From Phycisphaerales bacterium UBA7812 (GTDB lineage: Bacteria > Planctomycetota > Phycisphaerae > Phycisphaerales > UBA1924): 12,841 bases of DNA. The stretch spans positions 1 to 12,841 of the forward strand of contig DLBY01000088.1 in assembly GCA_002480345.1 (NCBI GenBank). The letters are read 5' to 3'. Under the pieces are notes generated by a model, which saw nothing but the letters and a program-made list of their open reading frames with translations, searched no databases and was not told where the DNA came from. This document shows, piece by piece, positions 6,991 through 12,841 of this stretch. The translations under genes were made by a program, and so were the position numbers. Each line of letters opens with the position of its first letter. The first letter of the stretch is position 1.

Positions 6991-7047
6991 GGGGCAAGGT
7001 TGGATGCGGGCCAGAAGCCGCGCGATCGGGGGCCCGATGAGCGCTGC

Positions 7048-7854
7048 GTGAGCGTCCCGTTTTCCGGACCGTCGATGCTGTTCTCCGCGGGCTACGGCCT
7101 GCGTCGGGCGCTCGCGCGCGCCCAGAGCGACGCGAACGACGCGCTCGAGAAGCTCGCGACCGGCAAGCGGATCAACCGCGCCTCGGATGATCCGTCGGGC
7201 CTCGTCGCGGCTGAGAAGCTGCGGGCGGATCGGACCGCGCTCGACCGCACGATCCGGGGGCTGGAGCGGGAGAGTTCGTTCCTGGGCGCCAAGGACGGCG
7301 CGCTCTCGGCGCTGGGCGAGCTGCTGATCGATCTCGAGGGCATCGTCGTGAGCGCCGCGAACACCGGGGGATTGAGCGAAGCGGAGCGCGACGCCCTCGC
7401 CGCGGACGCGGACGGCATCCTCACGGCGATCGACCATGTCGCGACGATCTCGATCTTCAACAGCCAGAAGCTGCTCGCGGGGTACCGCACCGCGGACCTG
7501 GGCGGAGACGCGGGCCGCCTCGCGGACCTGCGCGACGCGCTGCGGTCGGGCGAGTTCGAGTCCGCCCAGTCGATCGTGGAGGGCGCGCGGGACCAGGTTC
7601 TGGGCGAACGCGGGCGGATCGGCGGGCGGCTCAAGGGCCTGGACGCGGAGCGGAACGCGGCGCTCGAGACCTTCGAGAATGTCAGCGGTGCGCTCTCGCT
7701 GATCGAGGACACGGATGTCGCACAGGAAGTGTCGTCGCTCGTGCGCGCGCAGATCCTCGAAGAAGCATCAGTCAAGACGATCCAGATCGAACGCGAGCAG
7801 GCGGCGGGGGCGCTCAAACTCCTTGAGGGCGCGATGGCGATCGCCCGGGGCTGA
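7048..7854 (+). CDS. Compact flagellin-like protein
   Basis: The product would be a flagellar filament (or filament-junction) subunit, exported by the flagellar type III apparatus. The conserved N-terminal D0/D1 region is clear: residues 21-35 (ALARAQSDANDALEK) run into the flagellin signature at 36-52 (LATGKRINRASDDPSGL). The C-terminal D1/D0 region is also present (DTDVAQEVSSLVRAQILEEA, about 221-240, then a helical end). Only about 100 residues separate the two, so the surface domains D2/D3 are essentially missing. The 268-residue length is near the minimum for flagellins. The GTG at 7048 is taken as start; the ATG at 7075 is possible. A four-codon ORF (ATG 7037, stop overlapping the GTG) precedes it. 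No other flagellar gene is in the window. A FlgL-type junction protein is the main alternative. Confidence 0.85.
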   Translation: MSVPFSGPSMLFSAGYGLRRALARAQSDANDALEKLATGKRINRASDDPSGLVAAEKLRADRTALDRTIRGLERESSFLGAKDGALSALGELLIDLEGIVVSAANTGGLSEAERDALAADADGILTAIDHVATISIFNSQKLLAGYRTADLGGDAGRLADLRDALRSGEFESAQSIVEGARDQVLGERGRIGGRLKGLDAERNAALETFENVSGALSLIEDTDVAQEVSSLVRAQILEEASVKTIQIEREQAAGALKLLEGAMAIARG

Positions 7855-7857
7855 CGG

Positions 7858-9075
7858 TCAGGACTCGGCGAGCGTGAGTTCCGCGAGGGCTGCGACGCGC
7901 GCCGTGTACGCGTCGCTGGGCTCGATCGTCCGGCGTCCCATGCTCGCGCGCATCACCTCGAGGAACCGGTCGACGCGGTAGTGGCGCACGCCCTTGTCGG
8001 TCGCCCAGGCGAAGCGATCGACGCACCCGCTGATCGGCGCCGTCGCGGCCCACATCGCGCCGGTGTGCACGATCGCGCCGGTCATGATCCGCGTCCCGAT
8101 CGCGGTCTTGACATGGTCGCCCAGCGCGCAGCCGAAGAAGGTCTCGCCGGTCTTCTCCCGGTGCGCGTGCGGCTGCGCGACGCTGGTGACCTCCGAGTAG
8201 GTGTTGAGGAGGTTCGAGTTGGTGGTCCCGGCGCCGAGGTTGACCCATTCGCCCAGCCACGAATCGCCCAGGTGCCCGTCGTGCCCCTTGTTGGCATAGC
8301 CCTGGAGGATCGTGCCTCCGATCTCACCCGCGACTTTGCAGACGGGGCCGAGCGCGGTGTTCGCCTTGACGAGGGCCTTGTCGAGGACGGTCGAGCGCTC
8401 GCCGATGACGACGGGCCCGATGATCGTGGAGCCGGGGCGGATCGTGGCCCCGGCGCGGACAGCGATGGGGCCGTTCGTGGTGTCGAGGATCGAGGCGGGG
8501 AAGACGGTCGCGTCGGGCGCGCACAGGACGGGGTGGTCGCCGATCAGGCAGCACCCGTCGGGGTGGGACGGGGGCAGTTCGCGGGCGAGCAGGTCGAGGT
8601 CGATCTTGAGGCACGCGTCCCGGGTCGTGCGCACATGCCAGGGTCGCGCGAGCAGCACGCGGTCGTCGATCGTGATGGTCTCGAGTTCGGGCGCGTCGCC
8701 CGTGAGCAGGCGGCGCGCGTCGTCCGGGTTCAGGCGGGCGCCGACCAGGTCGCCCGACCCCCCCTCGACCGCGGCCTGCCCCGGCTCGAGTGCGTCGAGC
8801 GCGTCGAGCGGAAGGGGGCAGCGGCCGTTGATGAGCAGCGCCGGTCCGTCGTGGTCCGGGACGGTGTTGATCGGGAGCCCCGTCGCCTCGGCCGCGATGG
8901 TCTCGTGGGGGGGCTGGACGAACAGGGCAACGGCGCGGAGCCCGAGCGCGGCGCACAGGCGTTCGCGCGAGGTGAGCGCGCCGGTGCGGACCTCGGAGAT
9001 CGGGCGCAGATCGCGGAGCGGGGCGAGCATGCCCTGTCCGTCGTCGAAGAAAATGGCGGGCGCGGGGTCGGTCAT
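7858..9075 (-). CDS. GlmU-like sugar nucleotidyltransferase with left-handed beta-helix
   Basis: This 405-residue protein resembles the bifunctional GlmU-like enzymes described in Bacteroidetes (UDP-GlcNAc diphosphorylase/GlcN-1-P acetyltransferase type). These make the amino-sugar nucleotide used for peptidoglycan and other glycans in the cytoplasm. The N-terminal domain starts with IFFDDGQGMLAPLRDLRPISEVRTG, the variant nucleotidyltransferase entry seen in this group in place of classic GlmU's LAAGxGTRM. A hexapeptide-repeat beta-helix follows from about 190 to 350 (IRPGSTIIGPVVIGE), with the group's hallmark at 259-289 (GYANKGHDGHLGDSWLGEW, then NLGAGTTNSNL). The ATG at 9075 is supported by TACACT six bases upstream. 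The open frame extending further upstream is low-complexity Arg/Pro. The stop lies 3 nt from the convergent flagellin stop, leaving no room for a terminator. Exact substrate is inferred. Confidence 0.85.
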   Translation of the reverse strand: MTDPAPAIFFDDGQGMLAPLRDLRPISEVRTGALTSRERLCAALGLRAVALFVQPPHETIAAEATGLPINTVPDHDGPALLINGRCPLPLDALDALEPGQAAVEGGSGDLVGARLNPDDARRLLTGDAPELETITIDDRVLLARPWHVRTTRDACLKIDLDLLARELPPSHPDGCCLIGDHPVLCAPDATVFPASILDTTNGPIAVRAGATIRPGSTIIGPVVIGERSTVLDKALVKANTALGPVCKVAGEIGGTILQGYANKGHDGHLGDSWLGEWVNLGAGTTNSNLLNTYSEVTSVAQPHAHREKTGETFFGCALGDHVKTAIGTRIMTGAIVHTGAMWAATAPISGCVDRFAWATDKGVRHYRVDRFLEVMRASMGRRTIEPSDAYTARVAALAELTLAES

Positions 9076-9081
9076 GCCGAG

Positions 9082-9087
9082 AGTGTA
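9082..9087 (-). promoter_or_regulatory. -10 element (TACACT) of a leaderless GlmU-like transcript
   Basis: On the minus strand TACACT is preceded by a short T-run and followed by six bases (CTCGGC) and then the ATG. This matches the spacing before lysS and the pyrophosphatase gene. No Shine-Dalgarno sequence is present. No recognisable -35 lies 16-18 nt upstream. Confidence 0.5.
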
Positions 9088-9113
9088 AAAGCGTGCGCCC
9101 GCTCGGGCGGGCG

Positions 9114-9119
9114 TACGCT
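9114..9119 (+). promoter_or_regulatory. Possible -10 element (TACGCT) for the glycoside hydrolase gene
   Basis: TACGCT lies 44 nt before the ATG at 9164, back to back with the TACACT element of the divergent gene. This would give a short 5' leader. Translation would then rely on GGGGAT (9156-9161), just before the ATG. The hexamer is the same as the one before the pyrophosphatase gene. No -35 box is evident. Confidence 0.35.
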
Positions 9120-9163
9120 GGGACCCCCGGGACGGACCCCGGGCGCGACGAAACGGGGATCGC

Positions 9164-10522
9164 ATGGATCGCACGAGCGGAACACACCCGCGCCGCTGGG
9201 CCTGCCTGGTCTTCGCGGCGCTGCTGGGCCTCGCGCCGGGCTGCAACACGATCGAGGGTCTGGGCGCGGACCTGCGCTCGATCGGAGGCGACGGCTCCGC
9301 GGAGCGGACGCCGCGACCGGCGCCCGACGGCGCGGCGCCCGCCGATCGGGACGGCGAGGCCGAGCGGGGGGCCTACACGCCTCTGGGGCCCGCGATCTCC
9401 CGGGACGAGCCGCTGCGCGGGATCTGGGTGACCCGGTGGGATTACCGCACGCCCGAGGATGTGCGCACGATCATGCGGAACATCGCGCAGGCGGGGTTCA
9501 CCGATGTGTTCTGGCAGGTGCGCGGGCAGGCGGACGCGTATTACGACAGCGATCTCGAGCCCTGGGGCGAGCTGCTGTTCCGGGAATCCAGCGGGGACAC
9601 GACCCGCCCGAGCGAGACGGAGGTGCGCCGCGGGCCCGGGTGGGACCCGCTGGCGAGCGCCGCGCGGGCGGCGCGGGGCAGGGGCCTCCGCCTGCACGCG
9701 TGGATGAATGTGATGCCGCTGTGGAAGGGGACCGCGGAGCCCGTCTCGCGCGATCACCCCTACCGCGCGCGCACGGCGTGGCGGCTCAAGGACGACACGG
9801 GCCGCGACCAGGCCCTCAACGAGCACTATGTGATCGCTAACCCCGTGCTCGACGCGGTGCACGACCATCTCGGCGCGGTGACCCGTGATCTCGCGACGCG
9901 GTACGACCTCGACGGGATCCACCTCGACTACATCCGGTTCATCTCCGAATCCCTCGACGCGGACCGGTGGTACCCGGGTGACGCGGTCTCCCGGGCGCTG
10001 TATCGCGAGGCGATGGGCCTGGGGGCGGGCGACGCGATCGAGCCCGCGGCGATGCGGGCCTGGGTGCGCACGCGGATCACCGACCTCGTCGGACGCATCG
10101 CGGAGGAGGCGCGCCGGGCGCGTCCCGGGATCATGGTCTCGGCCGCGGTCTGGAGGCGTCCCGATCTCGCGCGGGATCAGCAATTGCAGGACGCGGCGCG
10201 CTGGGCTCGGCTCGGGACGATCGACGCGGTTATGCCCATGATGTACCACGACGACGACGCGGCGTACCGGTCGGACCTGCTCGCGTGGAGCACCGCGGTC
10301 TCGCGTCGCGGGAGCCTCGTCCCGGGTGTCGGGGTCTACAAGCACGACAGCGGGCGGCAGACCGTCGGGCAGGTGAACATGCACGCGGAAGACGACCGCT
10401 TCGTGCTCTTCGCGTATTCGTCGCTGTGGCACAGCGCCGCGCCGGGGAGCGCCGACACACCCGAGGCGGAGAGCGAGCGGCTGCGCCGGCGGGTCCCGCT
10501 GCGGGCGATCCTGCGGGATTGA
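9164..10522 (+). CDS. DUF187/GHL10 glycoside hydrolase lipoprotein (DigH-like)
   Basis: This 452-residue protein belongs to the glycosyl-hydrolase-like 10 family, whose E. coli member DigH (YddW) cleaves peptidoglycan glycan strands stripped of stem peptides. A lipoprotein signal is seen at residues 12-27, ending LGLAPGC with lipidated C27. A low-complexity linker to about residue 80 follows. The TIM-barrel domain starts at RGIWVTRWDYRTPEDV (85-100). Family motifs in order are FWQVRGQADAYY (116-127), LHAWMN (177-182), and DGIHLDYIR (250-258), which carries the likely acidic active-site residue D255. A further strand reads DAVMPMMYHDD. The ATG is preceded by a GGGGAT Shine-Dalgarno-like site. 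It probably works in the periplasm at the outer or inner membrane, near the GlmU-like gene that feeds wall synthesis. Substrate is inferred from DigH; another glycan is possible. Confidence 0.88.
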   Translation: MDRTSGTHPRRWACLVFAALLGLAPGCNTIEGLGADLRSIGGDGSAERTPRPAPDGAAPADRDGEAERGAYTPLGPAISRDEPLRGIWVTRWDYRTPEDVRTIMRNIAQAGFTDVFWQVRGQADAYYDSDLEPWGELLFRESSGDTTRPSETEVRRGPGWDPLASAARAARGRGLRLHAWMNVMPLWKGTAEPVSRDHPYRARTAWRLKDDTGRDQALNEHYVIANPVLDAVHDHLGAVTRDLATRYDLDGIHLDYIRFISESLDADRWYPGDAVSRALYREAMGLGAGDAIEPAAMRAWVRTRITDLVGRIAEEARRARPGIMVSAAVWRRPDLARDQQLQDAARWARLGTIDAVMPMMYHDDDAAYRSDLLAWSTAVSRRGSLVPGVGVYKHDSGRQTVGQVNMHAEDDRFVLFAYSSLWHSAAPGSADTPEAESERLRRRVPLRAILRD

Positions 10523-10613
10523 GCCCGACACGGGATGATGATGAGGCGGATTCTCGGGATCCTCGCTCGGGTCGCGTGCGCATCGGATGATTCGAGACGG
10601 GAGGGCCGGCGTG

Positions 10614-11345
10614 ATGGCGGATCGGACACGGGGCGGCGTGCGGTCATTCCTGCTGCTGTTCGCGGGCTCGCTGCTCGCGGGGGTGGTGGTCGGGTACATC
10701 GCGGGGGGCGGCTCGCGAGGGCGCGCGCCGGAGGCGGCGCGATCGGACCGGGGCCCCGTCTTCGCGGAGGAGACGCCCGGCGGGGCCGCGCCGGATCAGG
10801 ACGCGGGCGACAACCCCTTCGCGGGCTTCCGCGTGGGCGCGTTCGAGCTGGTGGACCAGCGGGGCGCGCCGATCGACGAGTCGGTGTTCGAGGGGGAGGT
10901 CACGGTGCTGACCTTTTTTTTCACGAGCTGCAACGGGCCCTGCCCCGCGATCGCGCGGGTGATGCGGGAAGTGCAGGACCGGACGGCCCTGGGCGCGGCG
11001 TCGGCGCTCCGATTCGCGAGCATCAGCGTGGACGGGGGGCGCGACACGCCCGCGGTGATCGATTCGTTCGCGCAGTCGTACGGCGCCGACCCCGAGCGGT
11101 GGGTCTTCATGACGGGCGATCCCGGCGCGGTTCGCGAACTGGTGCGGGAGAGCATCGGGTTCGAGCTGCGCGAGCAGGAGGGCGTGCTCGTGCCGGGCCC
11201 CGACGGGGCGATGATGAACAACATCCTGCACCCGACCCGCCTGATGCTGGTGGGCCCGGATCGGCGGCTGATCGGGGTGTACCCGTTCAATGACCCAGAG
11301 GCGGTGGACGAGATGGTGCGGGACGCGGTGAACGCGCTGGATTGA
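10614..11345 (+). CDS. SCO1/SenC-family protein, membrane-anchored thioredoxin fold
   Basis: Sco proteins deliver copper to cytochrome c oxidase CuA or act as envelope thiol reductases. This 243-residue copy has one N-terminal membrane anchor (about 10-30, FLLLFAGSLLAGVVVGYIAG), a disordered linker to about 65, then the thioredoxin fold. The Sco metal site is complete: C106 and C110 in SCNGPCP (CxxxC) and the distal histidine H206 in NILHPTRLML. The ATG at 10614 is chosen because GGGAGGG (10599-10605) lies 8 nt before it. The in-frame ATG at 10587 lacks a ribosome site, and the GTG at 10611 is also possible. No cytochrome oxidase gene is in the window. It follows the glycoside hydrolase by 91 nt without a visible terminator. 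An eight-T run encodes the phenylalanines next to the CxxxC motif. Confidence 0.92.
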   Translation: MADRTRGGVRSFLLLFAGSLLAGVVVGYIAGGGSRGRAPEAARSDRGPVFAEETPGGAAPDQDAGDNPFAGFRVGAFELVDQRGAPIDESVFEGEVTVLTFFFTSCNGPCPAIARVMREVQDRTALGAASALRFASISVDGGRDTPAVIDSFAQSYGADPERWVFMTGDPGAVRELVRESIGFELREQEGVLVPGPDGAMMNNILHPTRLMLVGPDRRLIGVYPFNDPEAVDEMVRDAVNALD

Positions 11346-11416
11346 CGCCGCGGCGTGGAGATTTCCCCAATCGGCACACGGCGGCGGGCATGGCGCCGGG
11401 AAGTCTTGCCCGGCTT

Positions 11417-11424
11417 GCTACGCT
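11417..11424 (+). promoter_or_regulatory. ppa: Extended -10 (TGCTACGCT) of a leaderless ppa transcript
   Basis: TACGCT (11419-11424) is preceded by TGC, forming an extended -10, and followed by six bases (tggcgc) and the ATG of ppa. There is no Shine-Dalgarno sequence. The spacing equals that before lysS and the GlmU-like gene. The element would drive the ppa-hpt operon. Confidence 0.5.
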
Positions 11425-11430
11425 TGGCGC

Positions 11431-11991
11431 ATGATCCACCCCTGGCACGATGTCACGCCCTCCGTCCCGGGCCTCTCGCTCCCCGAGCATGTGAGCGCGG
11501 TGATCGAGATCCCGAAGGGCTCGTCCAACAAGTACGAGCTCGACAAGCAGACGGGCATGCTGCGGCTCGACCGGGTGCTGTCCAGCGCGGTGTATTACCC
11601 CGCAAACTACGGGTTCATCCCCCAGACCATGGCGGAGGACGACGACCCGCTCGACATCCTGGTGTTCTGCGCCGAGACGATCCCTCCCCTGTGCGTCTGC
11701 GATGTGCGCGTGGTGGGGATGATGACGATGATCGACGACGGGGACCCCGACCACAAGATCATCGGGGTGATCCACAACGGACCCGAGTTCAGCCACTACA
11801 AGGCGGCGAGCGAGTTCCCGCCCCACACCTTCAAGATGCTGCGCCGGTTCTTCGAGGACTACAAGACGCTCGAGGACAAGGTGGTGGAGGTGGACGAGAT
11901 CCTGCCGCCCGACCGGGCCCACGAGGTGATCGAGGACTCGATGCGGCGGTATAGCGCCATGCGGCAGCGGGGCGAACTGAAGGGCGCGTGA
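11431..11991 (+). CDS. ppa: Inorganic pyrophosphatase, family I
   Basis: The enzyme hydrolyses pyrophosphate to phosphate in the cytoplasm and pulls biosynthetic reactions forward. At 186 residues it has the normal bacterial family I length. The substrate and metal site is readable: EIPKGSSNKYELDK (26-39), LDRVL and YPANYGFIPQT (56-66), and the family signature D-x-D-P-x-D at residues 70-75 (DDDPLD), followed by further acidic metal-ligand candidates in MIDDGDPDHKII. The ATG at 11431 is supported by an extended -10 six bases upstream. hpt starts 25 nt after the stop, so the two are very likely cotranscribed. This suits function, because phosphoribosyl transfer releases PPi. No anomaly was seen. 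Confidence 0.97.
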   Translation: MIHPWHDVTPSVPGLSLPEHVSAVIEIPKGSSNKYELDKQTGMLRLDRVLSSAVYYPANYGFIPQTMAEDDDPLDILVFCAETIPPLCVCDVRVVGMMTMIDDGDPDHKIIGVIHNGPEFSHYKAASEFPPHTFKMLRRFFEDYKTLEDKVVEVDEILPPDRAHEVIEDSMRRYSAMRQRGELKGA

Positions 11992-12016
11992 GCGGGGCGG
12001 CGCCCCGGGGATCGGC

Positions 12017-12610
12017 ATGCAGCGCGATATCGAGAAAATCCTGATCGGGCGCGACGAGATCGCGACACGGGTGCGCGAGATCGCGGAGCGGCTCGCGGCG
12101 GATCTGCGGCGCGAGCTCGAGGCGGAGGGCGACCCCGAGGCGGAGCACCGCATCATGCTGATCCCGATCATGACGGGGTCGATCGTGTTCGTCGCGGACC
12201 TGATCCGGTGCATGCCGATGAAGCTCAGCCTCGAACTGATCGCGGTGTCGAGCTATCCGGGGCAGACGATGGAGAGCAAGGGGGCGCACCTCAAGAGCGA
12301 GCTGCCCGAGGGCATGGCGGGCAAGCACATCGTGCTCGTCGACGACATCCTCGACTCGGGACGCACGCTCCAGCTCGTCCGCTCGATGGTGCTGGAGAGC
12401 GCGCCCGCGAGCGTCCGGACCGTCGTCCTGCTCGACAAGCGCGCGCGGCGGGCGGTGCCCATCGAGCCCGATTTCGCGGGCTTCGATATCCCCGACGAGT
12501 TCGTTGTGGGCTACGGGCTCGATTTCGATGGGTACTACCGCAACCTGCCCGATATCGCGGTGCTGACCCCCGAGGCCGCGGCGGGCGACCCCCCCGAAGG
12601 CGACGGCTGA
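12017..12610 (+). CDS. hpt: Hypoxanthine phosphoribosyltransferase
   Basis: The enzyme salvages hypoxanthine (and usually guanine) by transferring phosphoribose from PRPP, giving IMP or GMP plus PPi. The PRPP-binding motif is clear at residues 105-118 (IVLVDDILDSGRTL). Other family marks are IPIMTGSIVFVADLIR near residue 50, the mobile loop around SSYPGQTMES (78-87), and FVVGYGLDFDGYYRNLPDIAVL near the C-terminus, which forms the purine site. The length of 197 is slightly above the usual 180 because of a Gly/Pro/Ala tail and a longer N-terminal helix. The ATG follows GGGGA (12007-12011) by 5 nt. It sits between ppa (25 nt before) and a membrane protein gene (3 nt after) in one apparent operon. 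Xanthine or guanine preference cannot be told from the sequence. Confidence 0.95.
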   Translation: MQRDIEKILIGRDEIATRVREIAERLAADLRRELEAEGDPEAEHRIMLIPIMTGSIVFVADLIRCMPMKLSLELIAVSSYPGQTMESKGAHLKSELPEGMAGKHIVLVDDILDSGRTLQLVRSMVLESAPASVRTVVLLDKRARRAVPIEPDFAGFDIPDEFVVGYGLDFDGYYRNLPDIAVLTPEAAAGDPPEGDG

Positions 12611-12613
12611 CCG

Positions 12614-12841
12614 ATGCGCGGCGAGCGGGACCACGCACGCGAGTTCGCGACGCGGCCTCATCCGCTGTTCGTGCTGTTCTTCCCGGCGCGCCACTACGCG
12701 TGGATCGCTGGGGTGACCGCGATCGCCTGGTTCGCGCTGCTGGCGCTGCGACGCGTGGACATCGACCCCGTCGCGGAGGCGACGATCCTCCGGATCGGCG
12801 CGGCGGGCCTCGCGATCCGGTTCGTGTGGGCGGTCCTGCAA
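12614..12841 (+). CDS. Membrane protein, 3' end outside the window
   Basis: An ATG three bases after the hpt stop opens a frame that runs to the end of the window for 76 codons without a stop. The product starts MRGERDHAREFATRPHPLF and then contains two hydrophobic stretches (about 29-45, AWIAGVTAIAWFALLAL, and about 58-75, ILRIGAAGLAIRFVWAVL). Codon use fits the neighbouring genes: strong G/C at third positions and no ACGT. The tight spacing suggests translational coupling with hpt. The arrangement, a short polar start followed by two helices, is compatible with bacterial PH-domain membrane proteins, but the diagnostic part would lie beyond the window, so no family is assigned. Confidence 0.65.
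   Translation, partial: MRGERDHAREFATRPHPLFVLFFPARHYAWIAGVTAIAWFALLALRRVDIDPVAEATILRIGAAGLAIRFVWAVLQ

Noticed and set aside
7032..7040. Sigma-28-like -10 (GCCGATAA-like) before the flagellin gene
   Set aside because: GCCCGATGA is only a rough match, and no TAAA element lies about 15 nt upstream.
7981..9840. Plus-strand open frame of 619 codons opposite the GlmU-like gene
   Set aside because: It is a shadow frame; the minus strand carries the beta-helix hallmark and a fitting promoter.
8324..10699. Very long minus-strand open frame (791 codons) over the hydrolase and part of the GlmU-like gene
   Set aside because: It is antisense to a gene with complete family motifs, and its translation is low-complexity Arg/Pro/Ala.
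1..12841. CRISPR array, tRNA, rRNA, insertion sequence, prophage or defence island
   Set aside because: No regularly spaced repeats, tRNA-like cloverleaf, transposase, integrase or nuclease gene was seen on either strand.

Overview
The window is a high-G+C bacterial segment in two compositional parts. From about position 2150 to the end, the genes resemble those of a planctomycete of the Phycisphaerae. The evidence is a Bacteroidetes/planctomycete-type GlmU-like enzyme, a cysteine-bearing Rrf2 regulator with a CPLGLxxHG motif, a compact flagellin, a planctomycete-style MoxR C-terminus and very high G+C. Positions 1 to about 2140 look different. They hold a secreted protein built of fibronectin/Ig-like modules and the first third of a MoxR ATPase of the kind found in Microbacteriaceae (Actinobacteria). 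They have lower G+C (about 65% against above 70%, judged from sampled lines) and contain 12 ACGT tetranucleotides. I found no ACGT in the remaining 10.7 kb. I read the left end as foreign: either a metagenome assembly chimera joined at the conserved Walker B region of moxR, or a recombination event there.

Layout. A secreted modular protein (1-1788, 5' end outside the window) is followed after 25 nt by the moxR-type ATPase (1814-2845), which ends at a hairpin. A regulatory gap of 270 bases carries a perfect 9-bp dyad and leads to an Rrf2 regulator (3116-3604). lysS (3727-5346) is convergent with a proline-rich secreted protein of unknown function (5424-6524, minus), with an intrinsic terminator between them. 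A small zinc-ribbon protein with a C-terminal membrane segment (6713-6979, minus) is divergent from a compact flagellin-like gene (7048-7854). The flagellin converges, with only a 3-nt gap, on a GlmU-like sugar nucleotidyltransferase (7858-9075, minus). That gene is divergent from a DigH/DUF187-type glycoside hydrolase lipoprotein (9164-10522), which is followed by a Sco1/SenC-like protein (10614-11345). Inorganic pyrophosphatase (11431-11991) and hypoxanthine phosphoribosyltransferase (12017-12610) look like one operon with a membrane protein that runs off the window (12614-12841).

Functionally the right-hand 10 kb is mostly housekeeping and cell-envelope work: tRNA charging, PPi removal, purine salvage, amino-sugar nucleotide synthesis, peptidoglycan trimming, copper delivery or thiol redox in the envelope, and motility. 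PPi hydrolysis and purine salvage fit together in one transcript, because phosphoribosyl transfer releases PPi. The two patterns most worth following are the complete absence of ACGT, visible as a codon-choice rule (GAT, AAT, CAT or TAT before GTN), and a recurring TANNNT promoter element 5-6 nt before start codons, which implies leaderless mRNAs. No tRNA, rRNA, CRISPR array or insertion sequence was seen.
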